Assembly (NCBI RefSeq): GCF_030272615.1
Contig: NC_081414.1
Coordinates: 1,921,501 to 1,985,500 of the forward strand
DNA from: Cryptomeria japonica
Lineage: Eukaryota > Streptophyta > Pinopsida > Cupressales > Cupressaceae
Direction of reading: 5' to 3'
Length of the DNA: 64,000 nucleotides
Part shown: piece by piece, positions 53,853-64,000 of the stretch
How positions within the stretch are numbered: the first letter of the stretch is position 1
Layout: every line of letters begins with the position of its first letter
Notes under the pieces: model-generated
Seen by the model: the letters and a program-made list of their open reading frames with translations, nothing else
Databases searched by the model: none
What the model was told of the DNA's origin: nothing
Position numbers and translations under genes: made by a program

Positions 53853-56800
53853 TATATGGTTTTATGGTGTTTATAATCCTAGTTGAAATCCATGAATGCA
53901 TGAAAGAATGAAAAGACAAGGCAAGATATATGGTTTTGCCGGTTGTTGTTGCAGATCTATGTTATTTGGGTTTGCTGTTATTATGGGTTGTTTGCAGATT
54001 TGGGGTTGGAAGAATTTTGGTCAATCTAGGGCATCATTAAAAAATGATTTGAATGAGGGTTTTGAGGGTGAGCTTTCACAAATGGCCTTGTGGGACAAAA
54101 CGGACCTCATGAAAGGATTTAGGTTGGCCAAGAGATGAAAATTGATATATAATTTGCCCTATTTCAGTGTTAGAGGCCTAGATTTGAAATTTTTATAAAC
54201 GGTATGGTCGTACCACCTACAAATTGGTCTCATAAAATATTAAAATAATCCCTTTGTTATAATTAAAAAATTACCTGTTAAATCCAGAGAAAAAAATAAA
54301 ATAAATCTGCAGGCAGATGTTTTTGAAAGTTGACAAATATATATATATATCTTTGTGTGTGTGTGTGGGTGGGTGGGGCCACCAACCCCCATCCCTCATA
54401 CCTCGTAGAGGCACCATAGACACTGCCACCGCAGGTCTGTCGGCTTGACGGTCCCTGCAGTGGCAGGGGCTGTCAGGCCCCTCCCACCATCGCCAGTGGT
54501 GTCTGGCCAGTGAGACTTAGCCTGTCGGTGACTGAACCACCGTCGGGGGTAGTGGGGACCACCCACCCCCGTGGGGTGCAGGGCCAACCCCCCCATGGTG
54601 GGTGTTAAATAAAACTTAAACAAAAAAAATCTGCCAACTTTAAATATAAAAATTAAAATTTGTTTTTAATGGGTTTTTAAATAAAAACCTTGCCAATTCT
54701 TTTATATGTCATGTATTATTCATGTGTCGAGATTTGCATGGTGTGTGGGCTCGGTCAGTAGGCCTCGCTTGATATTTTATAAAAAATTGAAAATATTTTT
54801 TATTGCATATTGGAGAAATTATTTTGGAGTTCGTGCTTTCATTTTATAGCCTAATTGGTTGTTTTCTTTCACGGAGCATATCTTGGGTGTATGATGTTGG
54901 ATTTTTGACTTTTTATAGTCGTTGGAAAGGTGACTCAGCATACTTCATGGATATATGATTAGTTTTTCCATATTTTTCTATTTGGGTAGTTAAATGTCAG
55001 CTGGAAGTGACATGTACCTTTATGGCTTTGAGAGGTCATAGCTTGAGCATATGGAGTCAAATTTTGGACTTCGAATAGTCGATGGAAAGCTCTTGGAGAG
55101 AACTTCAGTTTGGTTTAGATTTGAAGCAGGTTTGACATGATTTATTTGTTGATATTTTTATTTGAGTTGTTTATGGGTTCTTTTGACTTTGGTGACAGTA
55201 TGAGTTTATGGCATGTTACTTATTGGAGATTTTAATTTGATGTTATTGTACACTCAGTGTTGTATCTTGATTCATCTCATGGTGACATGGATATCAGTTT
55301 GGTTTGGGTATGTATGTTGCATTGGTTGGTCTACAAGTTGTGCATTTTTGTGAGCTGTCTTTACTTACAGGATTGCACCTATGACTTGAATATGGGTTGT
55401 CTATGCCCATAGATCTTTCATTGTTTATTCATATTCAGATTTGGTGGCTTGGCTTAGTCATTGGTTCACTAATTTGTTGTCATGTTGAGGAGGAGATATG
55501 TTACCAGGTACAGTCATGATGGGGGACCTACATGATTGACTATGTGATGCTAATAGGTTGGACTCATTGAGTTAGATGCTTGTTTCGTGGATGTGATCAT
55601 GATGTCATGGATGTTCCTTGTGTTTAGAGACTTTGGCATGACATGGTTGGAATTGCAGGTGCTTTGATTGATGAATATTTGATTTGGATTCCTGATTGAT
55701 ATGATAGTGTATCTTCTTGTTAAAGGATCATGGTTTATTTAGCTCTTAGGGAGCTCATGATGTGCACTTTGAGTTCCTTGATTTCCATATTACTCTAGTT
55801 GATTCTCATGTTAGAGGATGGTTTCATCATATTGTCATGGACAACTTGTATACACTTTCAATGAGAGATTTCGATAGTGTGATATGGCGGTGTAGGATTT
55901 GATCCTGATTGTTTGTTGGTGGATTTGTGTCTTCTTGAGATGGAGTTCATGGTTTACTTGATATTGTTGATATTTCAGTTGTATGTGTGTAGACATGGAT
56001 GATCTTCATTTAGGAGATGGTTATCACGATGCTATGGAGAGCTTGGTATCACGGTTCAGTGGGAGCTTGTAGTGGTGATGTGTACACCATTGGATGGTGG
56101 ATGATCTTCTTAGTGTGCAGATGTTTGGAGGATTCCTTAGATCTCGTTGCTGCAGAAGGGTCTTTCACATTTGCAGGTACACTTGTAGGAGATGGTGATC
56201 TTCATGATATTTGAGGATGTTGACATCTTGAGGGCTAAAGGAGTCCTTGGTTGAGGTGTGGGTTTATGTTTTTATTTGACATGTTATCCTTGCTTGACAT
56301 GATGGTTGATATTATGTCATGGTGCACTCTTGATTCTAGATTAGAGTTTTGGCATGATATGGTTATTTGATATGTTCATATGTAGCATGTTATCTCTTTG
56401 GAGGAGATGGTTAGATCATGTTGTCAAGTTTATGTTCTTGATTATGCGGTTGGAGCTTTGACATTGATCTTGGTAGTTCTCATTGTACCATACATGATCA
56501 TTTTCTTGATTACTTCATGGAGATGCTATGTTGTATTTGGAGTTTAGCATGGATTGATTGGTTACAGGTACTCATGGATACTTGGAGGATGTTGGTGATG
56601 CTAGTAGTCTCTTGTGATTAGAGACATGTGTTGGGACAGTTGGTTGTTTCAACAGGAAGTCTAAAGAGCATTCACCTGGTATGGAATTGAGAGGAGATTT
56701 TTCTTAGATGAGTCATGATGACTTGGATGTCTTCGATGAGCATTCTCATTCCCCACTCTTGGTCTACTCAAAGATTTACTACTTGAGAGGTATTTCCCAT

Positions 56801-57734
56801 TGTTCCTTTCAGGCGCATTATGAACATATTCTTATCTTTCATAGATATGATTCTTGAGCTATTGAGATGTTTATTTCTGGAGGGTTCAAATGAGAGATGT
56901 ATAGCATTGTTTATCTCCTTATACATTTGAGTTATTATTATGATGGTGGTAGTCATTGATATTAGTTTGGGAGACAGTTTATTGGGTATATTCCCTAGGC
57001 TTGGGAAGGGATATTAGTTTGATCTTCTTGGTTATGAGAGGCTTACATCCATGTTGATTACATGATATATATGTTTGTTTGGTCAAAGGGATTGAATGGT
57101 TTTGGGTGTTGTGATGCTTTTCATTTAGGGTTTTATGGATGAGATCATACTTGACATAGTTAGTATTTAGAGGTGTGTGTAGAAGGACATGCTACAGGAT
57201 TTGATTTCCAGTGTTTCTCTCTTTGTTTCGGTTATCTTCCTGGATGTTCGTATTCACATCACATTGTTTGGAGGTTGTTTGGAGCTATGTGTTCATTGGT
57301 TTTGTGTTCATGTGTTGTCATGTGGGAGATGGCATGGTGGTTCCTTTATTTCTTTATTTTGTTGGTGTGGAGAACATGGGAGAATGTCAGAGACATGGTG
57401 TGAGAGTAGTACTTGCAGGTTATCAGTTTACATAATGTTCATTTTGATGTGGATGTTCTTGATACTACTTGGTTACACTTCTATGATATGTTGTTAGTGG
57501 ATTCATTTTTTATATTGACATTACCTATGTAGTGGGAGTTCCTTGGTGTACATACATGGTAGGTATTACACTTGGGGCTTATGGTTGCATGTTACAGGTT
57601 GCATATGTTGATGAGATATTATTCACTTGGTTTGTATGCCTTGGAGGCATGTATAGTTGATGTGTTAGCACTTGTTGTCGGTGTTATTTCAGCTATGTAA
57701 ACAACTACTTTTGCATTGGATACCTTTAGATTGG
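53853..57734 (+). mobile_element. Element F interior, no recognisable coding domains
   Basis: 3.9 kb of T/G-rich sequence between the two LTR copies. I see no copia Gag, integrase, RT or RNase H motif on either strand. Short frames (for example 53896-54138) have no motif. Either it is a large non-coding LTR derivative (LARD-like) or coding sequence decayed beyond recognition by eye. It contains the GC island at 54360-54600. The boundary with the second LTR is uncertain. Confidence 0.5.
54360..54600. repeat. GC-rich island in element F
   Basis: An abrupt GC-rich block with repeated phrases (ccaccaaccccc, gtggcaggggctg, ggggaccaccc) inside AT-rich DNA, preceded by a short (TG)n run. It resembles the other GC-rich phrase clusters in the window. 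Confidence 0.6.
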
Positions 57735-58095
57735 TATAATGTTTTATTGATGTATTATTTTATTATTGTGTGAGGTGAACATGAAATTATATTGTAATAT
57801 CATATTGTATTGTTGCACCTATGATCACCTAGATGGACATGCAACATATAGAGATTCCCTTGGAATATTCTTGTAACCACTTGATGAGTTGTATTGACAC
57901 ATTGGTGTACATATTTAATATTGGGGAATGTAATTGTGATTAATTACCCAATATTAAATGTGGGTCAAGGGTAGGTAGGAAAAATATTATATTTTATTGT
58001 CACATGGTTTTGATGTAATACCACTTGGTTTATTTTGTGGGAGCTTGTGTTTATAAAAGCAACCACAAGGGTAGTTGTTTGGGTTGTTCATTGAG
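57735..58095 (+). repeat. Element F 3' LTR, truncated
   Basis: Matches 53126-53520 with many substitutions and small indels. TATAAAAG at 58052-58059. The similarity stops at 'gggttgttca', so the remaining 300 bp of the LTR are missing. The junction with element E is at about 58095-58105. Confidence 0.75.
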
Positions 58096-58104
58096 TGTGC
58101 ATGT

Positions 58105-61100
58105 GTTTCCATAGTTTTTATCTTGCATAAAATATAACATTAAATGCTTGTTCACCAACCAAATCTTGTGACAAAAAATGATCCCTTTAAAGTATTTTCT
58201 CAACAAGGTAGCCCTCATAGGAGGACTAGCAAAATGGGTAATGATTTTCAGTGAGTTTGAAATTGAGTATGTCAAGAGAAGGGCCATAAAAGGACAAGAT
58301 ATTGCAGATTAACTTGTAGATGCACCTATGATCGATGATCGCCCATTGAATTATAACTTTCTAGATGAATCCATCTTATTTGTCACTACTTCAAAATTAT
58401 GACAGTTATATTTTGACGGATCATTTACACAACATGGAGTAGTATTAGGAATCCTTTTTGTCACACCACAAGGAGATTGTATTCCAAAATCATATAGGTT
58501 GGCATTTCCCTACACAAAACATATAGCAAAATATGAGAAACTTACTACAGGACTTGAATCGCAATTTAGTGGAGGATTCAGAAGCTTCAAGTTTTTGGAG
58601 ATTCCTAGTTGGTCATTTGGTAAACAAGTAATGATTATTAACCAAACGATGCAAAGTTGATGCCTTAAGAAGATGGTCGATGATTTCAAGAAATAGTTTA
58701 TAGAGATCACCTTCAAGCAGATACTAAGAGATACAATAGAGATACCGATGTTATGGCCACTATTGCTTCCTTTGTTGATGCCACAAAACATGACTCGCTA
58801 TGATTTCTTGGTAGATCATCTCTTTGTCCCCACATATGAGATCCCTCTATTTGAGCTTGTGTCTATTTCTGGTCCAAATCACCCTTGGTACAATGACATC
58901 TATGCTTACCTTTGCAACAATACCCTTCCCCCAACCTTTCCAATAATCAATATCATACTTTTATTTACCAAACTTCTCATTACGTAATCATTGCCAACAC
59001 CCTTTACTATAGAGGTCTCGATGGTACTCTCCTAAGATGTATAGAACATGAGGAAGTCTAAATCGCATTGCAAGAGGTACATGAAGGTATATGTGGGGCT
59101 CACTCTAGTGATCCAATCCTAGCCAAGAAACTGATGAGGGCTAGTTATTATTGACCCACCATGAAGAAAGATGCATATCGGTTCATCAAGAAATGCAAGC
59201 ATTGCTAGATACATGGAGACTTGATACATGCATCGACACAAGAATTGCAATTGATCACAACACCTTGGCCCTTTTGTTAGTGGGGACTCGATCTCGTGGG
59301 TAAGATTCACCCTCCTTCCAACAACCACAAATTCATCATCACTACCATTGAGTACATCACAAAGTGGATTGAGTTTGTTCCCCTTTCACAAGTCAAATTG
59401 ACAAATAGATCACCATTTATCCTTATTGCATTATATGTTGGTTAATGTCCCTATTTCGATCATCACAGATATTGGGTGTCCCTTAAAAAATTAGGATGTT
59501 TGTGAACTTTGGATAAGTTCCATATTCAACACCATTTCTTCATCCCATATTAACCGCAAGGTAATTGTCAAAATGAGGGTCTAATAAAACCATTTTGAAA
59601 ATCCTTAAATAGATAGTTAATGACATCAAGGCTATGATTGGAACATTCAATTCAATCTCGCCTTGTGGGATTATCATACAAGTGTTTGTACTCCCACTAG
59701 AGCCACACCATATTCACTTGTCTATAGATCTGAAGCCACCTTACCCATTAAGGTCAAGTTACCATCCTTACAAGTCTCCTTGCTTGATTCTATGAGTGAT
59801 GAAGACTACCGAGTTTCTATACTTTAGGATCTTGGTCTACAGGATGAGCATTGACAACATTCTTTCAATCACCTTAGAGCACATTAGCAACGAATGTATC
59901 CTAGTTACAAGCATGAGGTTTACACTTGAACATTTGAGATAGGTGATCTTGTTCTTAAGGAAAACCCTAGAAATCAATAGGAGAGAGAAAAATGACAAAT
60001 TTGAAGTAAACTGGTTGGGTCCTTATGTTATTATTGTATTTTATGGCTCTAAAGCATATCAACTATCTATTCCAAAAGGTGAACCACATGAAGATCCTAT
60101 AAAAAACATGCACCTTCACAAGTTTTATACTTAGACCTTCAAAGAATCTTTTAAATTTTAAAAATATTAAAAGAATTAAAAAACAAAAAGGAAAAAGTAA
60201 AGAGAAACAAATTCATCCAATGGTGAAAACCACTTTAGTGGTGCCTTGGGCAATTACCATGGTGAAAACCAAGTAACCGACGCCATGTGTAGGAACTTCG
60301 CTCCTCTCTCCTTTAAGATTATACACCATCGTTGCACTTCACATACACTAAATCCATCCTTCATACCATAATAAATCCATCATCCTCATCATGAATGGTT
60401 ATTGTTCTACCATACCTTTCAGATTTTGTCCATCCAACCATAATAAAAAAAAATTCACCCTTTATCCACCCATAATGATCAAGTCCTATCTCTAATTGGG
60501 GGCATATCCTCAATATAGTGATGGAATTAGATCCTTGGCACCATATGTTACGAGGAACTTCACTTTTCTACCTTCCTTCTTACACACACAATCCCCAATA
60601 AAATCTCACTTATATCACTAATCCATAATAAGCTTGTCATCTTTCTTCACAATAAAGCATCCATTTCATGGATTGAGATACTTCAGATGAACCTATGTAA
60701 CATTGTTCTTTAACCAAATCAATATTTTTTTACTAATACTGAGACTTGGCATGCATAAAAATATTGTTTTCCTAAGCACCGTCCTTCATTAGGACATTAT
60801 CAAAATGTAACCAGATCAAATTGTGTCAAGAAACATCTGTGGCATGAAGATTTAATTGGTTGTTGGTTTAGTTTTTTTATATGTCTTTTGTGACATGATT
60901 TATATGCTAGTCAAGGATGCCTCCTAATAGAGTGGTCGGGATGGGGCATGATCACTCAATTGTTGCCTGTAGATTGTTCTTTAGTAACACTATGGCTTGT
61001 CCTACGATGTGTTTTTTCTCTAATCATTAAGGACCTATGAGTCTAGTGTGAATGAGGATATTCCTTTTCTGTGAGTGTATTCTTTCTACATAAATGGTAT

Positions 61101-61300
61101 GTGGATTGTTTGGGTCCAACTCATATCTAGATAGTCACAACTGCTTGCCATAATAAGCTCAACAATGATATAGCACTTAAGATTAACACATGATTTCATC
61201 ACTTTCCTATCTTCTATCAATTCATCTTTGTTCCTTTCTTCTATGGCCAACCGACCATCTCCCCTCTCTCATCCTAATAGTTTACGAGAGCTATTTATGC
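58105..61300 (+). mobile_element. Element E: decayed plus-strand relative of element C (RNase H to 3' region)
   Basis: Homologous to element C from the end of the first RNase H onward. DPLKYFLNKVALIGGLAKWV lies at about 58178-58240, the second RNase H at 58400-58620, and the integrase zinc finger (REEVHEGI-like) near 59080. Next is WPFC-stop-WGLDLVGKIHPP near 59265-59315, and the integrase C-terminus is the open frame 59943-60134 (KFEVNWLGPYVII, ending LHKFYT). The 3' noncoding region matches C, including the 'atggtgaaaacca' phrases near 60225-60270 and the conserved block 60880-61300. Many stops and frameshifts. No LTR was found, so this is a truncated old copy. Confidence 0.8.
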
Positions 61301-62760
61301 CACATTTTATCCTTTTTCATATGCCTTCAATCACATTCCAATATTCAATTCCATATCATTTTACCATTTTACGTTGCATATGGTTAAATATATAGAAGTG
61401 GTATTTAATATTGTTTTAGGATAAAAATATGAAATTACTTATTGATTGTCTTTACAATAAGCATTGTTATTTTAAGCCTTGGAAAACATATTTGGTAGCA
61501 AGTTGATGGAGAGATAAAAATGTATACTTCATGTCATCTTCATATAGAACCTCATGTCATCTTTTATGCAAGAACCTTCCTGCCACATAGACTCTTGCTA
61601 CACTTAATGCATTTTTTTCTACCAAGGCATATTCAAGAGGCATTGAATATGTTTTATATGGCTGCACGCTTCGGTATTTTGTTAGATATTTCAACATTAA
61701 TATTTAACTCAATATTTGGCACTATTATAAGATGATCCCATGATTTCTTCAACCATTCTAGTAAAAGCTTCCTGCCAACCATCTTAGCACTATCACATCA
61801 AAAGAGGCTTTAATTTACTAAAATTATTTGAGGAGAAGAATCAATGATAAATATGTTCTTGTTATTAGTTTAGAGGAAACCAAAATTCTACAGTCTCCTA
61901 TTTCTTAATTTCTATTGTAACAAAGTTGTTTTTAATCTATGGCCAGTAGTAAATGGATTATGTAGACCATTATATTGTATAGTTTGTTGGATGCAATCCA
62001 AACAAACAATCCATTCTTGTATGCAGTTGTTAGAAACTACGCATATATAAGTAGTATATAAGTAGTGTAGTATAAGCTATGAAACAACATATTTTGTATC
62101 ATCAACAACATTATTTTCTAATAAATAAAATTAGTGTTCACATGATCAGTCCCATACAATAAAGTTCTCTTTGTTTCATCACTTAGCAGACTGGGGAGGC
62201 AGGGCCCACTTCTCAAAATGTTTGTGATTTCTATAGTTTTTATTATTTCATTTTGTGTGTTTCTATAGCATTATTTTTTTATTGGTTGGAGTGAGTTATT
62301 TATGCATTAATCATGAGAACAGTTTGATCCTTATCACTTGTGATTTGATCATGAATTATGGTATTACTTGTTGAACAGTTTATCAGTACTTTATCTTACT
62401 ATAATTCTTAGATTGAAATATTTTAGAGCTATAAGTGGATATTGTTCCTATCATAGATTATTTTAGTTCTTGTTGTAGTTGTCACAAAAATAGAATAGGG
62501 GAATTAGACTAGACATTTACTTAATTAGTTTCTATTATTGCTTGTTGCATTTCATCCCCACTTAGCTTTCTACCTACAACCCTTGTGAAAATAGCCATGA
62601 CACCTTTTGATTAGCTTACGATCCTCAGATTGACATTTAGACCAAGCTGAACTTAGTTTATTTCTAACCTTGGTGTTGGCCTATCAATAGTCACACATCA
62701 ATTAATTATGTTGACACACCAAAAATACTAGGGGTATCTCCCACATTAGACATTATCCTA
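61301..62760. other. AT-rich sequence, nothing recognised
   Basis: No gene or repeat with definable ends. It may contain further decayed 3' sequence of element E. Confidence 0.4.
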
Positions 62761-62995
62761 TATCACCACATGTTAGGATTGTACATTATACAAGCATATC
62801 ATACAGTATTACCATTTTACATCATCACATGTTAGGGTTGCATATCATATAAGGATATCATATAGTATCACCATCATGCATCACCACATGTTAGGGTTGC
62901 ACATAATATAAGCATATCCTATAGTATTACCATTCTGCATTGCCATATGTTAAGGTTGCACATTATATAAGCATATCATATAGTATCACATCACA
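62761..62995 (+). repeat. Tandem repeat, 59-bp period, four units
   Basis: Units start near 62761, 62820, 62879 and 62938. Each contains a variant of 'cacatgttagggttgcaca', then 'aagcatatcatatagtat'. Confidence 0.85.
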
Positions 62996-63279
62996 CATCA
63001 AAAAAGCTAGCCTATAATCATCTATCATAAGCATGTAAATTATAAATGCATCCATCCATGACATCATACAGTCATAAGAATAATACAAAAATATCTCATG
63101 ATCATCATAATTACATACACATACCCATATAGGTCATCACAGATCATAGACACATCATGATAGCACAAATGTACATCTAGGAATAATACATCATATAAAT
63201 CATATAGAAACATCACATAGAACCATAATCATAACATCATAGAAAGATCATAAATGCATCCATGTGACCCGTTCATGGG
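62996..63279. repeat. CAT/ATC-rich low-complexity sequence
   Basis: Irregular 'catcata' and 'atcatag' runs. No gene seen. Confidence 0.6.
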
Positions 63280-63498
63280 TTCCTAAGGGTTAATCCTGCT
63301 AACGACCATCTAGATAGAGAGATGATTAAATGGTTAAAACCAGAGAAGGGGTGGGTGAAAATAAATTTTGACAGAGCTTCAAAAGGTAATCTAGGGATCT
63401 CAGGAGCCGGATGTGTGGCTTGTGATGAAGAAGGAAAGGTCTTGTGTAAAGGGTCTAGAAGACTTCAAGACGAAACTAATAATGAGGCGAAAATCTAG
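63280..63498 (+). pseudogene. RNase H fragment of LINE/RVT_3 type
   Basis: A plus-strand frame ending at TAG 63496-63498 contains KPEKGWVKINFDRASKGNLG, then ISGAGCVACDEEGKVLCKGS and DETNNEAKI. This matches the start of the plant RNase H-like domain found at the end of LINE polyproteins and in related pseudogenes (usual form WxKxNFDGAxKGNPGxxGxG). The first catalytic Asp is kept. The DG pair has become DR, and the acidic residue in NNEAE is changed to K. Only the first third of the domain is present. Confidence 0.7.
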
Positions 63499-64000
63499 GT
63501 AGGTAAACTCACAAAGTTGGTTCCCACTTTTTGGTACATCCTGATTTTTGCTGAAAGCATACATTTTAAAAAAAATATAATGATTTAAGCTTTAAGAGGT
63601 CCCATTTGAAGTAATTAATTGAAGAGAGTTAGATCAAAGGCTCTTAGATCAAAATTTCTTGGATAGAACCTCTCTACTTCTAAATCATACTTGCAATGGA
63701 GTCTCCTTTGCATCTATCAAATGCTGATAAAAAATCAATTTTACATTAGCTTTTGAGGGGTCAAACGAATTGATTTAGAAGTTTTGTTTTCTTAAGGATT
63801 TAGTCCTTATTATAAGCTTTCCAAATAGTATTATTTTTAGTATATTTAATTTCATTAATATATTTTTATTTTAATTTTTATGAATGTAGGTTTTTCACTA
63901 AACATGAACTTCTTTGTTCAATGCATTGGGAAAAATAGTAAAATAATTCAAAAAATATCTGAAAAATATCTATGCACTAGGTATTGATGTCTTCTTTCTA
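63499..64000. other. AT-rich sequence, nothing recognised
   Basis: Follows the RNase H fragment. No continuation of the domain and no other motif seen. Confidence 0.4.

Noticed and set aside
57173-57497. Overlapping Cys/Trp/Phe-rich frames suggesting a membrane protein
   Set aside because: Three overlapping frames in T/G-rich decayed DNA, all equally hydrophobic. No signal of real coding.
53094-61300. F and E as one single element
   Set aside because: F has copia-type PBS and LTRs, while E is a Tat-like gypsy fragment related to C. The second LTR of F breaks off at the junction, so they are separate insertions joined by a rearrangement.

Overview
This window looks like repeat-dominated nuclear DNA of a seed plant. 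I favour a gymnosperm because very large, slowly decaying LTR retrotransposons are nested several layers deep, but the sequence does not prove that. I found no convincing ordinary host gene. Almost everything recognisable is LTR retrotransposon. The structure below was assembled by eye from paired LTRs, TG...CA ends, target-site duplications (TSD), primer binding sites (PBS), polypurine tracts (PPT) and protein motifs.

Layout. (1) 1-6297: AT-rich decayed sequence with a GC-rich island, a 39-bp tandem repeat and two clusters of a 'gcgcta' phrase. The right part is probably the leader of a minus-strand element (G) whose single visible LTR is 6318-7647. (2) An old minus-strand Ty3/gypsy chromovirus (B) survives as 8852-10005 (integrase, chromodomain) and 52006-53093 (RT, RNase H, integrase zinc finger). 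Between these pieces sits a 42-kb nested insertion with TSD TGCAC. (3) That insertion is a minus-strand Ty1/copia element (10006-52005). It is interrupted by plus-strand Ty3/gypsy Tat-like element A (12050-23992, TSD AGTTC) and, in its right LTR, by minus-strand Tat-like element C (28275-51274, TSD CTTAC). The right LTR of C is itself split by plus-strand gag-only element D (43027-50923, TSD GTAGG). This makes B > copia > C > D four levels deep. (4) 53094-64000: a copia-like LTR pair with no recognisable coding region (F), a decayed plus-strand relative of C (E, 58105 to about 61300), a 59-bp tandem repeat and a scrap of LINE-type RNase H.

How the parts relate. A and C are Tat-type elements: two RNase H domains in series before integrase, and a G-patch-like motif between protease and RT. 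Both carry, between pol and the 3' LTR and in antisense, a gene for a plant mobile domain (PMD) protein. In both, the antisense gene has a plausible exon-intron structure: a short first exon, a GT...AG intron in phase, and a PMD exon. The first introns are packed with short repeats. Antisense placement would let introns survive retrotransposition. D encodes one intact 1143-codon Gag-like protein and nothing else. A has lost Gag and most of RT. A and D share PBS, PPT and a structured module of about 110 bp whose 30-bp hairpin core is inverted between the two families. C keeps one reading frame over 7.5 kb but carries about 15 TAG/TGA stops and no TAA, although its LTRs are nearly identical. That suggests a copy already defective when it was mobilised.
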